Below are positions 40,929-47,956 of a stretch of DNA of 64,000 nt, in pieces. The first letter of the stretch is position 1. Each line of letters begins with the position of its first letter. Both the position numbers and the translations under genes were made by a program. The notes below the pieces were generated by a model. That model saw only the letters and a program-made list of their open reading frames with translations, was not told the origin of the DNA and made no database searches. Source of the stretch: Pseudoxanthomonas broegbernensis (lineage in GTDB: Bacteria; Pseudomonadota; Gammaproteobacteria; Xanthomonadales; Xanthomonadaceae); NCBI RefSeq assembly GCF_014202435.1, contig NZ_JACHGU010000002.1, positions 372,001 through 436,000 on the forward strand. The letters are read 5' to 3'.

Positions 40929-41366
40929 GTGCTGCGCCCGGCGGCGTTCGCGCTGGGCGTGCTGTGGGCCGCGCCGTGGAGCCTGTGCGGCCTGCTGGCC
41001 GGGCTGGCGGCGCTGCCGTTCGGCGCCCGTCCGGCCTTCAGCCGGGGCGAACGCGCGCTGATCTTCGGGTGCTGCCCGTGGGGGCCGGGCGGGGCGATGA
41101 CTCTGGGCAACGTGATCCTGTGCACCGGACGGGACCTGGACCTGCGCTGCAGCACCTACGAGCACCGCGCCGGCCGCTGCGCGCATCCGCAGGTGCGCCT
41201 GGGCGACCACGAGCGCGCCCACGTGTACCAGTACATGCTGCTGGGGCCGCTGTTCGTGCCGCTGTACTTCCTGTGCGGCGGGATCTCGGTGCGCAACCGC
41301 TTCGAGCGCGCTGCCGATCGCTATGCGCTGCACGGGCGCGGCTGGTGGCCCTGGCCCGCTTCCTGA
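40929..41366 (+). CDS. Small membrane protein with HExxH motif
   Basis: 145 aa from GTG 40929, the only plausible in-frame start after the PspC stop; confidence in the start is low. A hydrophobic N-terminus (ALGVLWAAPWSLCGLLAGLAALP) is followed by TLGNVILC and DHERAHVYQYMLLGPLFVPLYFL. HERAH fits the HExxH zinc-metalloprotease motif, and ISVRNRFERAADRYALHG could provide the third ligand. I know similar uncharacterised membrane proteins (HExxHVxQYExxGPLF). Activity unproven. Confidence 0.65.
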   Translation: MLRPAAFALGVLWAAPWSLCGLLAGLAALPFGARPAFSRGERALIFGCCPWGPGGAMTLGNVILCTGRDLDLRCSTYEHRAGRCAHPQVRLGDHERAHVYQYMLLGPLFVPLYFLCGGISVRNRFERAADRYALHGRGWWPWPAS

Positions 41367-41494
41367 ACGTGCGGCGGCGCCGCAACCGGGCGGAAATATC
41401 CGTCTCCTAACCTGCGTTGTACGGGATTCTCACATCTGCCCGTGCACACTGCGCGCATCGACCGAATGCGGCACAGAACAGAGGAAACGGCCGA

Positions 41495-41731
41495 ATGTCC
41501 ATTGTCCTTTACGTGGGTGGCAGCAAGGACGGCACCCGCGGCTTCCTTCCGAACGGCTTCAGCAAGACCATGCTGGAAACCGTCGAGCACGGACGCGAGA
41601 TCTACGTGGAGCGCATGGTGCGCCTGGCCCGGTACGGCACGGTGCGGGTCATGGCGCTGGAAAGCCTGTGCGAGGATCTGCTCGCAAGCCGCGCCGCGGA
41701 CCACTACGCGGCTGCCGCCTCGGCGGCCTGA
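41495..41731 (+). CDS. Small hypothetical protein
   Basis: 78 aa, soluble, start ATG 41495 with GAGG upstream. MSIVLYVGGSKDGTRGFLPNGFSKTM, a charged middle (EHGREIYVERMVRLARYGTVRVM), and an Ala-rich end. No family recognised. It is convergent with the kinase gene, 22 bp away. Codon use fits the genome. Confidence 0.65.
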   Translation: MSIVLYVGGSKDGTRGFLPNGFSKTMLETVEHGREIYVERMVRLARYGTVRVMALESLCEDLLASRAADHYAAAASAA

Positions 41732-41753
41732 ACGCGCGGCGCGCTAGAGAAAG

Positions 41754-44600
41754 TTAGAGTTCGAGTTCGCGCGCCAGGACCTCCGCTTCCGCGCGCTTGA
41801 ACTCTCCCGGCAGCAGGGCCTCGCGCAGGATCGGCAATACCTGGCCGAGAAGCTCGCCGGCTCCGGCGCGGTCGCCCTGTTCGAGGCGCAGGCGCGCCAG
41901 CTCGACCTGGGCGCGGGCGACGTCGACCGACGAGGTGTCGGTGACCCGCAATCGATCCATGCCTTCGCGCTGCAGGCGCTCGGCGGCCGGCAGGTCGCCC
42001 TGCAGGTAGGCCAGCGCCGACTCGGCCAGCAGCACGTTCGCCATGATCGGGTGCTCGGGCGCGAAGCGCTTGCCGGCGCGTTCCCGCAACTCCCGCACCA
42101 GTGGCTCCATCGCTTGCGCATCCGAGGTGCGGTGCGCAAGCAGCATTTGCTGCCATGCGACGAAGAGGTACTCCATCGAATCCTTGCCTTCGATGCGAAC
42201 GGTGCTTGCCGCCAGGCGCCGCAACAGCGGGCCAGCCTCGGCATGGCGCCCCGCCGCCACCAGGCAGTTGGCCAGGTTGCGCTCGGTCCGGCGCCGGGCC
42301 TGGTGGTCGGCGGGCGCCCCGGCTTCGTCCAGCTTGGCCAGGCTGCGCGAGAACAGTTCCAGCGCGCGCGGATAGTCGCCGAACTCCTTGTGGATGGACG
42401 CCAGTTTGTCCAGGTCCATGGCGATGCGGGCCGGCGTATCGCCGCCGCGGACCTGCATGGCGCGCTCCTGTGCCTGGATCGCTTCGCGGAAGCGGTTCTG
42501 GTGCCGGAGTATGGAACCCATTTGCGCGTATACGTAGCTGCTCGTGTCGCCCTTTCCGTCGAACGCGCCCTCGACCAGCGCGACGGCCTGGCGGACGGCC
42601 GCCTCGGCCGCGTCGGCGTTGCCGCCCCGGAGTTGCGCCACGCCGATGGAGCGCAGGATGTCGATGCGCCAAGGCGATTGAGCCGGCAGCCCTGCCGCAT
42701 CGGCGTATGCCAGGGCCTTTTCCGCGAACTCCACGGCCCGCGCAGGCTGGCCGATGTCCCCTTCCACCCCGGCGAGCATGGAATACGCCTCCACCAGGGA
42801 GAGCGGCGGTGGGTTGGACATCCCTTCGGCCAGCGCCGTCGCCTCCAGCCACAGGTCGCGGGCCTTGCCGTCGTGGTCGGCGTAATAGTTGCCGTACCCC
42901 AGGGCGATCAGCGCGAGCAGTTCCTGGAGGGCATCGCCGGCCGCGTGCCGGCGGCGCACGGCGGCGGCATGCTCCGCGGCCGCCAGGCTGTCGCTGCCGC
43001 GCATCGCCTTGCCGAGCGCGGTGGAATACGCGCCCCAGGTATCGGCAAGGCGCAGCGCCTCGTCGCGGCCACTCGGCTCTGCGCCACGCAGCCCGGCCTC
43101 GTACATGTCTGCGGCGATCTGCGGCTCGCCCAGCGACTGGTACAGGTCGCCCAGCGTCCGCTGCACCGGCTGCCGCACCTGGGCGGCGACGGTGTCGCGC
43201 TTGTCCAGTTCCTCGCGCGCCTTGTCCAGCAGTTCGCGCACGCTGACCTGGTGGCTCATGGCGCTTTCCGGAGCGGCGGCTTTCAGGGTGTCGCTGAGGA
43301 ACTGCAGCGATTCGCGCGCGTTGGCGCTTTGCAGGCGCGCCACATCCGCCTGCCACAGCGCCAGGCCGGCGCCGACCAGCATGGCGGCGGCCACGCTGCC
43401 GGTCGCCGCGGCGAGCGTGCGGTTGCGGCGCAGCCACAGCCCGGCCCGCCTCCAGCGTCCCGGGGCGGCGACGCGCAGCGGCTGGTGTCCGCGCCAGCGG
43501 CGCAGGTCGTCGGCCAGGGCATCGATGGACGGGTAGCGGTGCTCCGGTGCGCGCTGCAGGCAGCCTTGCACGATGCTGGACAGGCCGCCACGCGCGGCCC
43601 GGGCCAGCGTCGCCACGGTGTGCCCGCGCGACGCGGCGGTTTCGGCGCTGGCGTCCGCTGCTGCCCGGGACAGGGGCTCCGGCTCGCGCCCGAGCTGCTG
43701 CAACTGCCGGGGCAGCGGCGTGTCCCGGCCGATGCCGAACGGGTGGGCGCCGCCGAGCAGGCGGTACAGCACCACGCCCAGTTGCCAGATGTCGGTGGCC
43801 GTAGTGATCGGGCCCACGTCCAACTGTTCGGGCGATGCGTATTCCAGGGTCAGCGCGCGCTCGCCGACGGTGGCGGTGGAGTCCCGCAACTGCTTGGCCA
43901 CGCCGAAGTCGAGCAGCTTCACCCGGCCGTCGCCATCGACCAGGATGTTGGATGGCTTGAGGTCGCGGTGCACCACCAGGTTGCGGTGCGCGTACTGCAC
44001 GGCGTCGAGCACCTGGACGAACAACTCGGTACGTTCGCGCAGGCCGAGGCTGCGCGCGTCGCACCAGGCATCGATGGGCTCGCCATCGACGTACTCCATG
44101 ACGAAGTAGGGGGCGCCGTCGTCGGTGAAGCCACCGTCCAGCAAGGTGGCGATGTTGGGATGCCGGAGCTGCGCCAGGGTCTGGCGTTCGCGCAGGAAGC
44201 GCTCGCGCGCGGCCGGCGAATCGGCGCCGATGCGGATCAGCTTGAGCGCGGCGTGCTGGCGGTAGGTGCCGTCGTCGCGCTGCACCTCGTGCACCACGCC
44301 CATTCCGCCGTGGCCGAGGATGCCGACGATCCGCCACGCGCCGAGGCGGCGGCCGCGCCAGTCCGGTGGCCGGGCCGATGGCTGCGTTGCGAGTTCGGCG
44401 CCCCAGCGTGCGGCATCCCCGGAGAACGGTTCGGTGCTGCCGGCATCGGCTGCCAGCATCCGTTCCACCTGCGCGCGCAGCGTGGCGTCGCCGGCACACA
44501 GCGCCTCCAGTCGCGCAGCGCGCTCGGGGTCGGACAGGCGGGCCACCGCGTCGAAGATTCCGGCGGCCTGGCGCCAGCGCCGCTGTTCTTCCCCGGTCAT
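41754..44600 (-). CDS. Ser/Thr protein kinase with membrane helix and TPR sensor domain
   Basis: 948 aa. The N-terminal kinase domain (about 85-370) has the glycine loop GHGGMGVVHEV, Lys120 (ALKLIRIG), HRDLKPSNI (Asp213), DFG (231-233) and EYASPEQ. A single membrane helix lies at about 396-416, then ~500 residues of tetratricopeptide-like helices face the periplasm or a partner protein. ATG 44600 overlaps the stop of the ECF sigma gene. Kinases of this class travel with TIGR02999-type sigma factors and are thought to activate them. Confidence 0.93.
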   Translation of the reverse strand: MTGEEQRRWRQAAGIFDAVARLSDPERAARLEALCAGDATLRAQVERMLAADAGSTEPFSGDAARWGAELATQPSARPPDWRGRRLGAWRIVGILGHGGMGVVHEVQRDDGTYRQHAALKLIRIGADSPAARERFLRERQTLAQLRHPNIATLLDGGFTDDGAPYFVMEYVDGEPIDAWCDARSLGLRERTELFVQVLDAVQYAHRNLVVHRDLKPSNILVDGDGRVKLLDFGVAKQLRDSTATVGERALTLEYASPEQLDVGPITTATDIWQLGVVLYRLLGGAHPFGIGRDTPLPRQLQQLGREPEPLSRAAADASAETAASRGHTVATLARAARGGLSSIVQGCLQRAPEHRYPSIDALADDLRRWRGHQPLRVAAPGRWRRAGLWLRRNRTLAAATGSVAAAMLVGAGLALWQADVARLQSANARESLQFLSDTLKAAAPESAMSHQVSVRELLDKAREELDKRDTVAAQVRQPVQRTLGDLYQSLGEPQIAADMYEAGLRGAEPSGRDEALRLADTWGAYSTALGKAMRGSDSLAAAEHAAAVRRRHAAGDALQELLALIALGYGNYYADHDGKARDLWLEATALAEGMSNPPPLSLVEAYSMLAGVEGDIGQPARAVEFAEKALAYADAAGLPAQSPWRIDILRSIGVAQLRGGNADAAEAAVRQAVALVEGAFDGKGDTSSYVYAQMGSILRHQNRFREAIQAQERAMQVRGGDTPARIAMDLDKLASIHKEFGDYPRALELFSRSLAKLDEAGAPADHQARRRTERNLANCLVAAGRHAEAGPLLRRLAASTVRIEGKDSMEYLFVAWQQMLLAHRTSDAQAMEPLVRELRERAGKRFAPEHPIMANVLLAESALAYLQGDLPAAERLQREGMDRLRVTDTSSVDVARAQVELARLRLEQGDRAGAGELLGQVLPILREALLPGEFKRAEAEVLARELEL

Positions 44601-45166
44601 GGTTCCAGCTCCGTCTTCAGCCAGGCGCGGGTGCGCCGCCAGTCGCGGCGCACCGTGCGCACGCTGATGCCGAGCAGTTCGGCGATCTCGTTTTCGTCGT
44701 AGCCGCCGAAATAGCGCAGCTCCAGCATCCGCGCCGCGCGCGGGTCGAGCCGGTGCAGGGTCTGCAGGAGTTCGTCCAGGCGCAGCACTTCGACCTGGGC
44801 GGCATCACGGGAAGGGATGCAATCGGTCAGGGTCAGCCGGTGCAGTCCGCCGCCATGCTTCTCGGCCTGCTGCCGGCGCACGTGGTCGACCAGGATCTGG
44901 CGCATGGCCTGGGCCGCCAGGCCCATCAGGTGCCGGCGGTCGTTGGGGGCCAGGGCCTGGTTGCCGGCCAGCTTCAGCCAGGCGTCGTGGACCAGCTCGG
45001 TGGTCTGGAAGGCGTCGCGATGGGCGTGCCTGAGACGGGCGCGCGCCAGTTGCTTGAGCTGGGCGTAGACCGCGGTCAGGGCCGCGTCGGCGGCGGCTGG
45101 ATCGCCGTCGCGGGCTTGTGCCAGCCAGAGGGTCAGGGTCGGGTTTTCCGGCGCTGGCAACGTCAT
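44597..45166 (-). CDS. ECF-family sigma factor (kinase-associated TIGR02999 type)
   Basis: 189 aa from ATG 45166. Region 2 has LTAVYAQLKQLARARLR, and the family marker TTELVHDAWLKL. Region 4 is RMLELRYFGGYDENEIAELLGISVRTVRRDWRRTRAWLK. No anti-sigma gene is present; the overlapping Ser/Thr kinase gene is the expected regulator. The divergent side of the 149-bp promoter region carries an element repeated upstream of another secreted-protein gene. Confidence 0.92.
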   Translation of the reverse strand: MTLPAPENPTLTLWLAQARDGDPAAADAALTAVYAQLKQLARARLRHAHRDAFQTTELVHDAWLKLAGNQALAPNDRRHLMGLAAQAMRQILVDHVRRQQAEKHGGGLHRLTLTDCIPSRDAAQVEVLRLDELLQTLHRLDPRAARMLELRYFGGYDENEIAELLGISVRTVRRDWRRTRAWLKTELEP

Positions 45167-45248
45167 GCTGCGATTTCCGGTACCAGGCGCAGGGAAGGGC
45201 GTGTCGGCTCCGCAGTCTGGCACGTGGCCGGGGCTTCCACCAACCGCT

Positions 45249-45280
45249 GTCCTGTCCGCCGCGGATTTCTCGATTGGCTT
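45249..45280 (+). promoter_or_regulatory. Candidate ECF-sigma promoter, copy 1
   Basis: This 32-bp element is identical in 29 of 32 positions to 46058-46089. Constant blocks are GTCCTGTCCG at the left and TTTCTCGATTGGCTT at the right, as expected of -35 and -10 contacts. It ends 35 bp before the ATG of the 219-aa protein and sits between that gene and the divergent ECF sigma gene. Confidence 0.55.
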
Positions 45281-45315
45281 GCGTTGCCGTCCTCCGGATC
45301 CGTAGAGCAGCCCGC

Positions 45316-45975
45316 ATGAAGCCGCCGTTCCCGTCGTCGCGATCGTACCCATCCGCCAGGCCATGGGCGGCCATCCTTGCCGCGGCCGTCCTGTCCATCG
45401 GTTGCGGGGCCGGGCCGGATGCTTCCGGCGACGGGCCGCAAGCGGCCACGCCCCGCACCGGTATGGCCGTGTCCGGCGTGGCGCAACCGCATGCGGGCGA
45501 TCCGCGGGCGCTGGCCGCTGGCGCCGGGAGGACGATGGCGCAGGCGAGCGGTCACGGGCATCTCGACTACCGGATCGATCACATCGACCCGGAGACGGGC
45601 ATCCGCCTGCGCGGGCTCAAGTGCGGAGGCTTGGCGGGGAACTGGACGCTCACTTTCAAGGGCGACCTGGGCGGGGCGATGCAGGTGGAGGGCCAGAGCC
45701 TGGTCGATCTCGACGACGCCGGCACGGGAACGTTCGTCACCCATACCCGCACCGCCGTGGCCGAGGAAGCGGAGGAGTTTCTGGAGGTGTCGCCGGCCCG
45801 CACCCACGGGCGCGCGCGGATGGCGCCGGAACGGACCCACCTGCGCCTGGAGCCGATCGATGCCGATGCGGCGGTGCGATGGGACGGGTACTGGGGCGAC
45901 GCCAAGCCGACCCGGGTCGAGATCGTCCCGGTGCAGGCCGGCAACCACTGCGGCGGGCCGCCCGGTTCCCGCTGA
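45316..45975 (+). CDS. Secreted (possibly lipo-) protein downstream of ECF promoter element
   Basis: 219 aa. Leader MKPPFPSSRSYPSARPWAAILAAAVLSIGCGAG, where SIGC is a weak lipobox. The mature part reads LDYRIDHIDPETGIRLRGLKCGG, NWTLTFKGDLGG and GTFVTHTRTAVAEEAEEFLEV, with two cysteines. No known domain recognised. It is divergent from the sigma factor gene and starts 35 bp after the repeated element, so co-regulation with the OmpA-type operon is likely. Confidence 0.75.
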   Translation: MKPPFPSSRSYPSARPWAAILAAAVLSIGCGAGPDASGDGPQAATPRTGMAVSGVAQPHAGDPRALAAGAGRTMAQASGHGHLDYRIDHIDPETGIRLRGLKCGGLAGNWTLTFKGDLGGAMQVEGQSLVDLDDAGTGTFVTHTRTAVAEEAEEFLEVSPARTHGRARMAPERTHLRLEPIDADAAVRWDGYWGDAKPTRVEIVPVQAGNHCGGPPGSR

Positions 45976-46057
45976 GCCGGCGCCGGCCCGCACGGCCGTC
46001 CTCCGGCGCCATCCACGCGCCGCCGTGCGCACGCGCCCATCGGCCTTCCGGCGGCGT

Positions 46058-46089
46058 GTCCTGTCCGGCGCAGGTTTCTCGATTGGCTT
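46058..46089 (+). promoter_or_regulatory. Candidate ECF-sigma promoter, copy 2
   Basis: Second copy of the 45249 element (29 of 32 identical). It ends 43 bp before the ATG of the OmpA-family gene. The differences fall in the GC-rich middle, leaving the two outer blocks intact, which is the signature of a promoter rather than of a random duplication. Confidence 0.55.
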
Positions 46090-46122
46090 CCATCGACCTT
46101 CCATCGACCTTCCATCGATCCG
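46090..46122 (+). repeat. 11-bp tandem repeat in OmpA-family gene leader
   Basis: CCATCGACCTT occurs twice in perfect tandem and a third copy is degenerate (CCATCGATCCG). It starts immediately after the promoter-like element, within the predicted 5' leader and before the ribosome site of the 46133 gene. Confidence 0.75.
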
Positions 46123-46132
46123 GGGAACCTCC

Positions 46133-47251
46133 ATGAAACTGCATCGTGCAACGCTGTCCCAATTCCGCCTGTCCGGCGGCCTGCTGGCCGTGATGGCCCT
46201 GGCGGTCTCGCCGCCCACCTGGGCCTCCGGCGACTGCAAGCCGCATACGCTGTTCACGCCGATGCAGGGCTACCGCGTCTACGAGTGCGAATACTCGGAT
46301 TTCGACGCCAAGGAGATCCCGGTAAAGGCGGCCGCGAGCCATAACCAAGCGGAAACGAAGCCCATCGAGGGCATCTACGAATACGTGGTGTACGCGGCTG
46401 ATGCGGGCACCGCACCCAGCTCGCCGCTGAAGATCCTGCGCAACCACCTCGATGCCGCCAGGGCCAAGGGCGCGACCGTGGTGTGGGAACCAGGCACCCG
46501 GTCTTTCCACGCCAGCGAGTGGACCGACATCCAGCAGCAGATCGCCACCCTGCGCATGACCCAGGGCGGGCGCGAGTATTGGGTGCACCTGGGCTCGGTG
46601 AACGATGGCGACTACTACGCCATCGCCAGCATCGCCAGCGAGGCCATGGCCCAGGAAGTCTCGGCCAACGAACTGCTGCAGCAGTTCGCCCAGCAAGGCT
46701 TCCTGGCCTTGGACGTCCACTTCGACACCGGCAAGGCGACCATCCGCGCCGAGTCCGCAGCGGTCCTGGACCAAGCGGCGGCGATGCTGCGGCAGGCCTC
46801 GTCGGTGCAGGCCGAGGTTGGTGGGCATACCGACAACGTCGGCAGCCCGGCGTCCAACCTGACTCTGTCGCAGCAGCGCGCCGACAGCGTGCGCGCGGCG
46901 CTGGTGCAGCGCGGGATCGACCCCGCGCGGCTCACCGCCAAAGGCTACGGCGACACCGTGCCGGTGGCCGACAACCGCAGCGAGGAAGGCCGGGCGGCGA
47001 ACCGCCGGGTGGAAATCAAGAAGACCGGCGGCAGCATCGGCGCTGTACCGACGCCTTCCGCGGACGTGGCCACGCCGCGGACGCAGGCGAAGGCGTCCAC
47101 GCAGGAAAAAACGCAGCGGGAAGGCCGCGCCGGGCGCTTCGCGCGTGAGCGCGCGCAACACGCCGGGCATGCCGCCGAGGCCGAGGCCGGCGACAAGGTC
47201 GACGGCAAGATCCGGGAAAAGGCCCGCGGCCTGCTCGACCGGATCCTCTGA
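46133..47251 (+). CDS. OmpA-family peptidoglycan-binding protein
   Basis: 372 aa. Signal peptide to about residue 32 (PPTWASGD). Middle region ~35-190 begins with PHTLFTPMQGYRVYECEYSDFD, unlike OmpA barrels. The OmpA C-terminal domain (~195-300) has FDTGKATIRAES, GHTDNVGSPASNLTLSQQRA and EEGRAANRRVEI for peptidoglycan binding. A basic, polar tail (301-372) ends in KARGLLDRIL. It heads a three-gene unit (31- and 47-bp gaps) behind the shared promoter element. Confidence 0.88.
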   Translation: MKLHRATLSQFRLSGGLLAVMALAVSPPTWASGDCKPHTLFTPMQGYRVYECEYSDFDAKEIPVKAAASHNQAETKPIEGIYEYVVYAADAGTAPSSPLKILRNHLDAARAKGATVVWEPGTRSFHASEWTDIQQQIATLRMTQGGREYWVHLGSVNDGDYYAIASIASEAMAQEVSANELLQQFAQQGFLALDVHFDTGKATIRAESAAVLDQAAAMLRQASSVQAEVGGHTDNVGSPASNLTLSQQRADSVRAALVQRGIDPARLTAKGYGDTVPVADNRSEEGRAANRRVEIKKTGGSIGAVPTPSADVATPRTQAKASTQEKTQREGRAGRFARERAQHAGHAAEAEAGDKVDGKIREKARGLLDRIL

Positions 47252-47282
47252 CTCCCCTCCAACAACGACAAAGGAAACCGAC

Positions 47283-47909
47283 ATGTGCGCATCCCGTCTT
47301 CTCATGGTGTCCGCCGCGTTCGCGCTGGCGCTGGCCGCCTGCGGCAAGGAAAAGTCCCCCGAACAGCAGCGCCAGGAAGCCGTGGCCCAGATGCAGGACA
47401 CCGCCGGCCGGCTGAAGAATCTCTCGTCCGACCCGGACAAGGCCGCGGCCGAACTGCAGGCGCTGGGCAAGGATATGGAGGAAAGGCTGGCGCGGGCCAA
47501 GGCCGGCGAGGGCGGGGCGGTCGTCGATGCCTGCGCATTCCTGGACGAGGCCGACGTGCTGGCGCTGATCGGCGCCGCGGCGACGCGGGAGCCGATGCCA
47601 CGCATGGGCTCGTCGTGGGGCGGGTGCAACTACGGCCCCGCGGAAATGACCCTGGAGAACATGGGCGCATCCCGGTACCTGATGGTCAACATCCGCCCCG
47701 CCAACGAGTTCGACGGCACCGTGGACTACCACCGCCAAGGCGGCGCGGTGGCCGAGGTGCCCGGCCTGGACGGCAAGGCCTACGTCGACGGCAAGTCGCT
47801 GCTGTGGCAGCCGCCGGGCAAGCCGTGGTTCGTGTTCGTCAGCGGCGGCCCGATGGGCAAGCAGGACCCGCGCTTCGCGGTGGATGCGGCCAGGCGGATG
47901 AAGCTCTGA
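47283..47909 (+). CDS. Lipoprotein of unknown function
   Basis: 208 aa. ALALAACGKEK has an LAAC lipobox; retention signal-like residues follow. A helical QQRQEAVAQMQDTAGRLKNL segment (30-75) precedes a domain with CAFLDEADVLALIG, SSWGGCNYGPAEMTL and FAVDAARRMKL, resembling DUF3558-like surface lipoproteins. Second gene of the OmpA-family unit. Confidence 0.8.
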   Translation: MCASRLLMVSAAFALALAACGKEKSPEQQRQEAVAQMQDTAGRLKNLSSDPDKAAAELQALGKDMEERLARAKAGEGGAVVDACAFLDEADVLALIGAAATREPMPRMGSSWGGCNYGPAEMTLENMGASRYLMVNIRPANEFDGTVDYHRQGGAVAEVPGLDGKAYVDGKSLLWQPPGKPWFVFVSGGPMGKQDPRFAVDAARRMKL

Positions 47910-47956
47910 GCGCCGGCCCGCCGGCCGCCGCTTCCCCATCGTCGACGAGGATCGCC

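Noticed and set aside
42051-44702. An 883-codon plus-strand open frame
   Set aside because: Antisense to the Ser/Thr kinase, whose catalytic motifs are intact.
46058-46122. CRISPR-like or IS-end repeats
   Set aside because: There are only two copies of the 32-bp element, far apart, and the 11-bp units are tandem; no transposase or cas gene occurs in the window.
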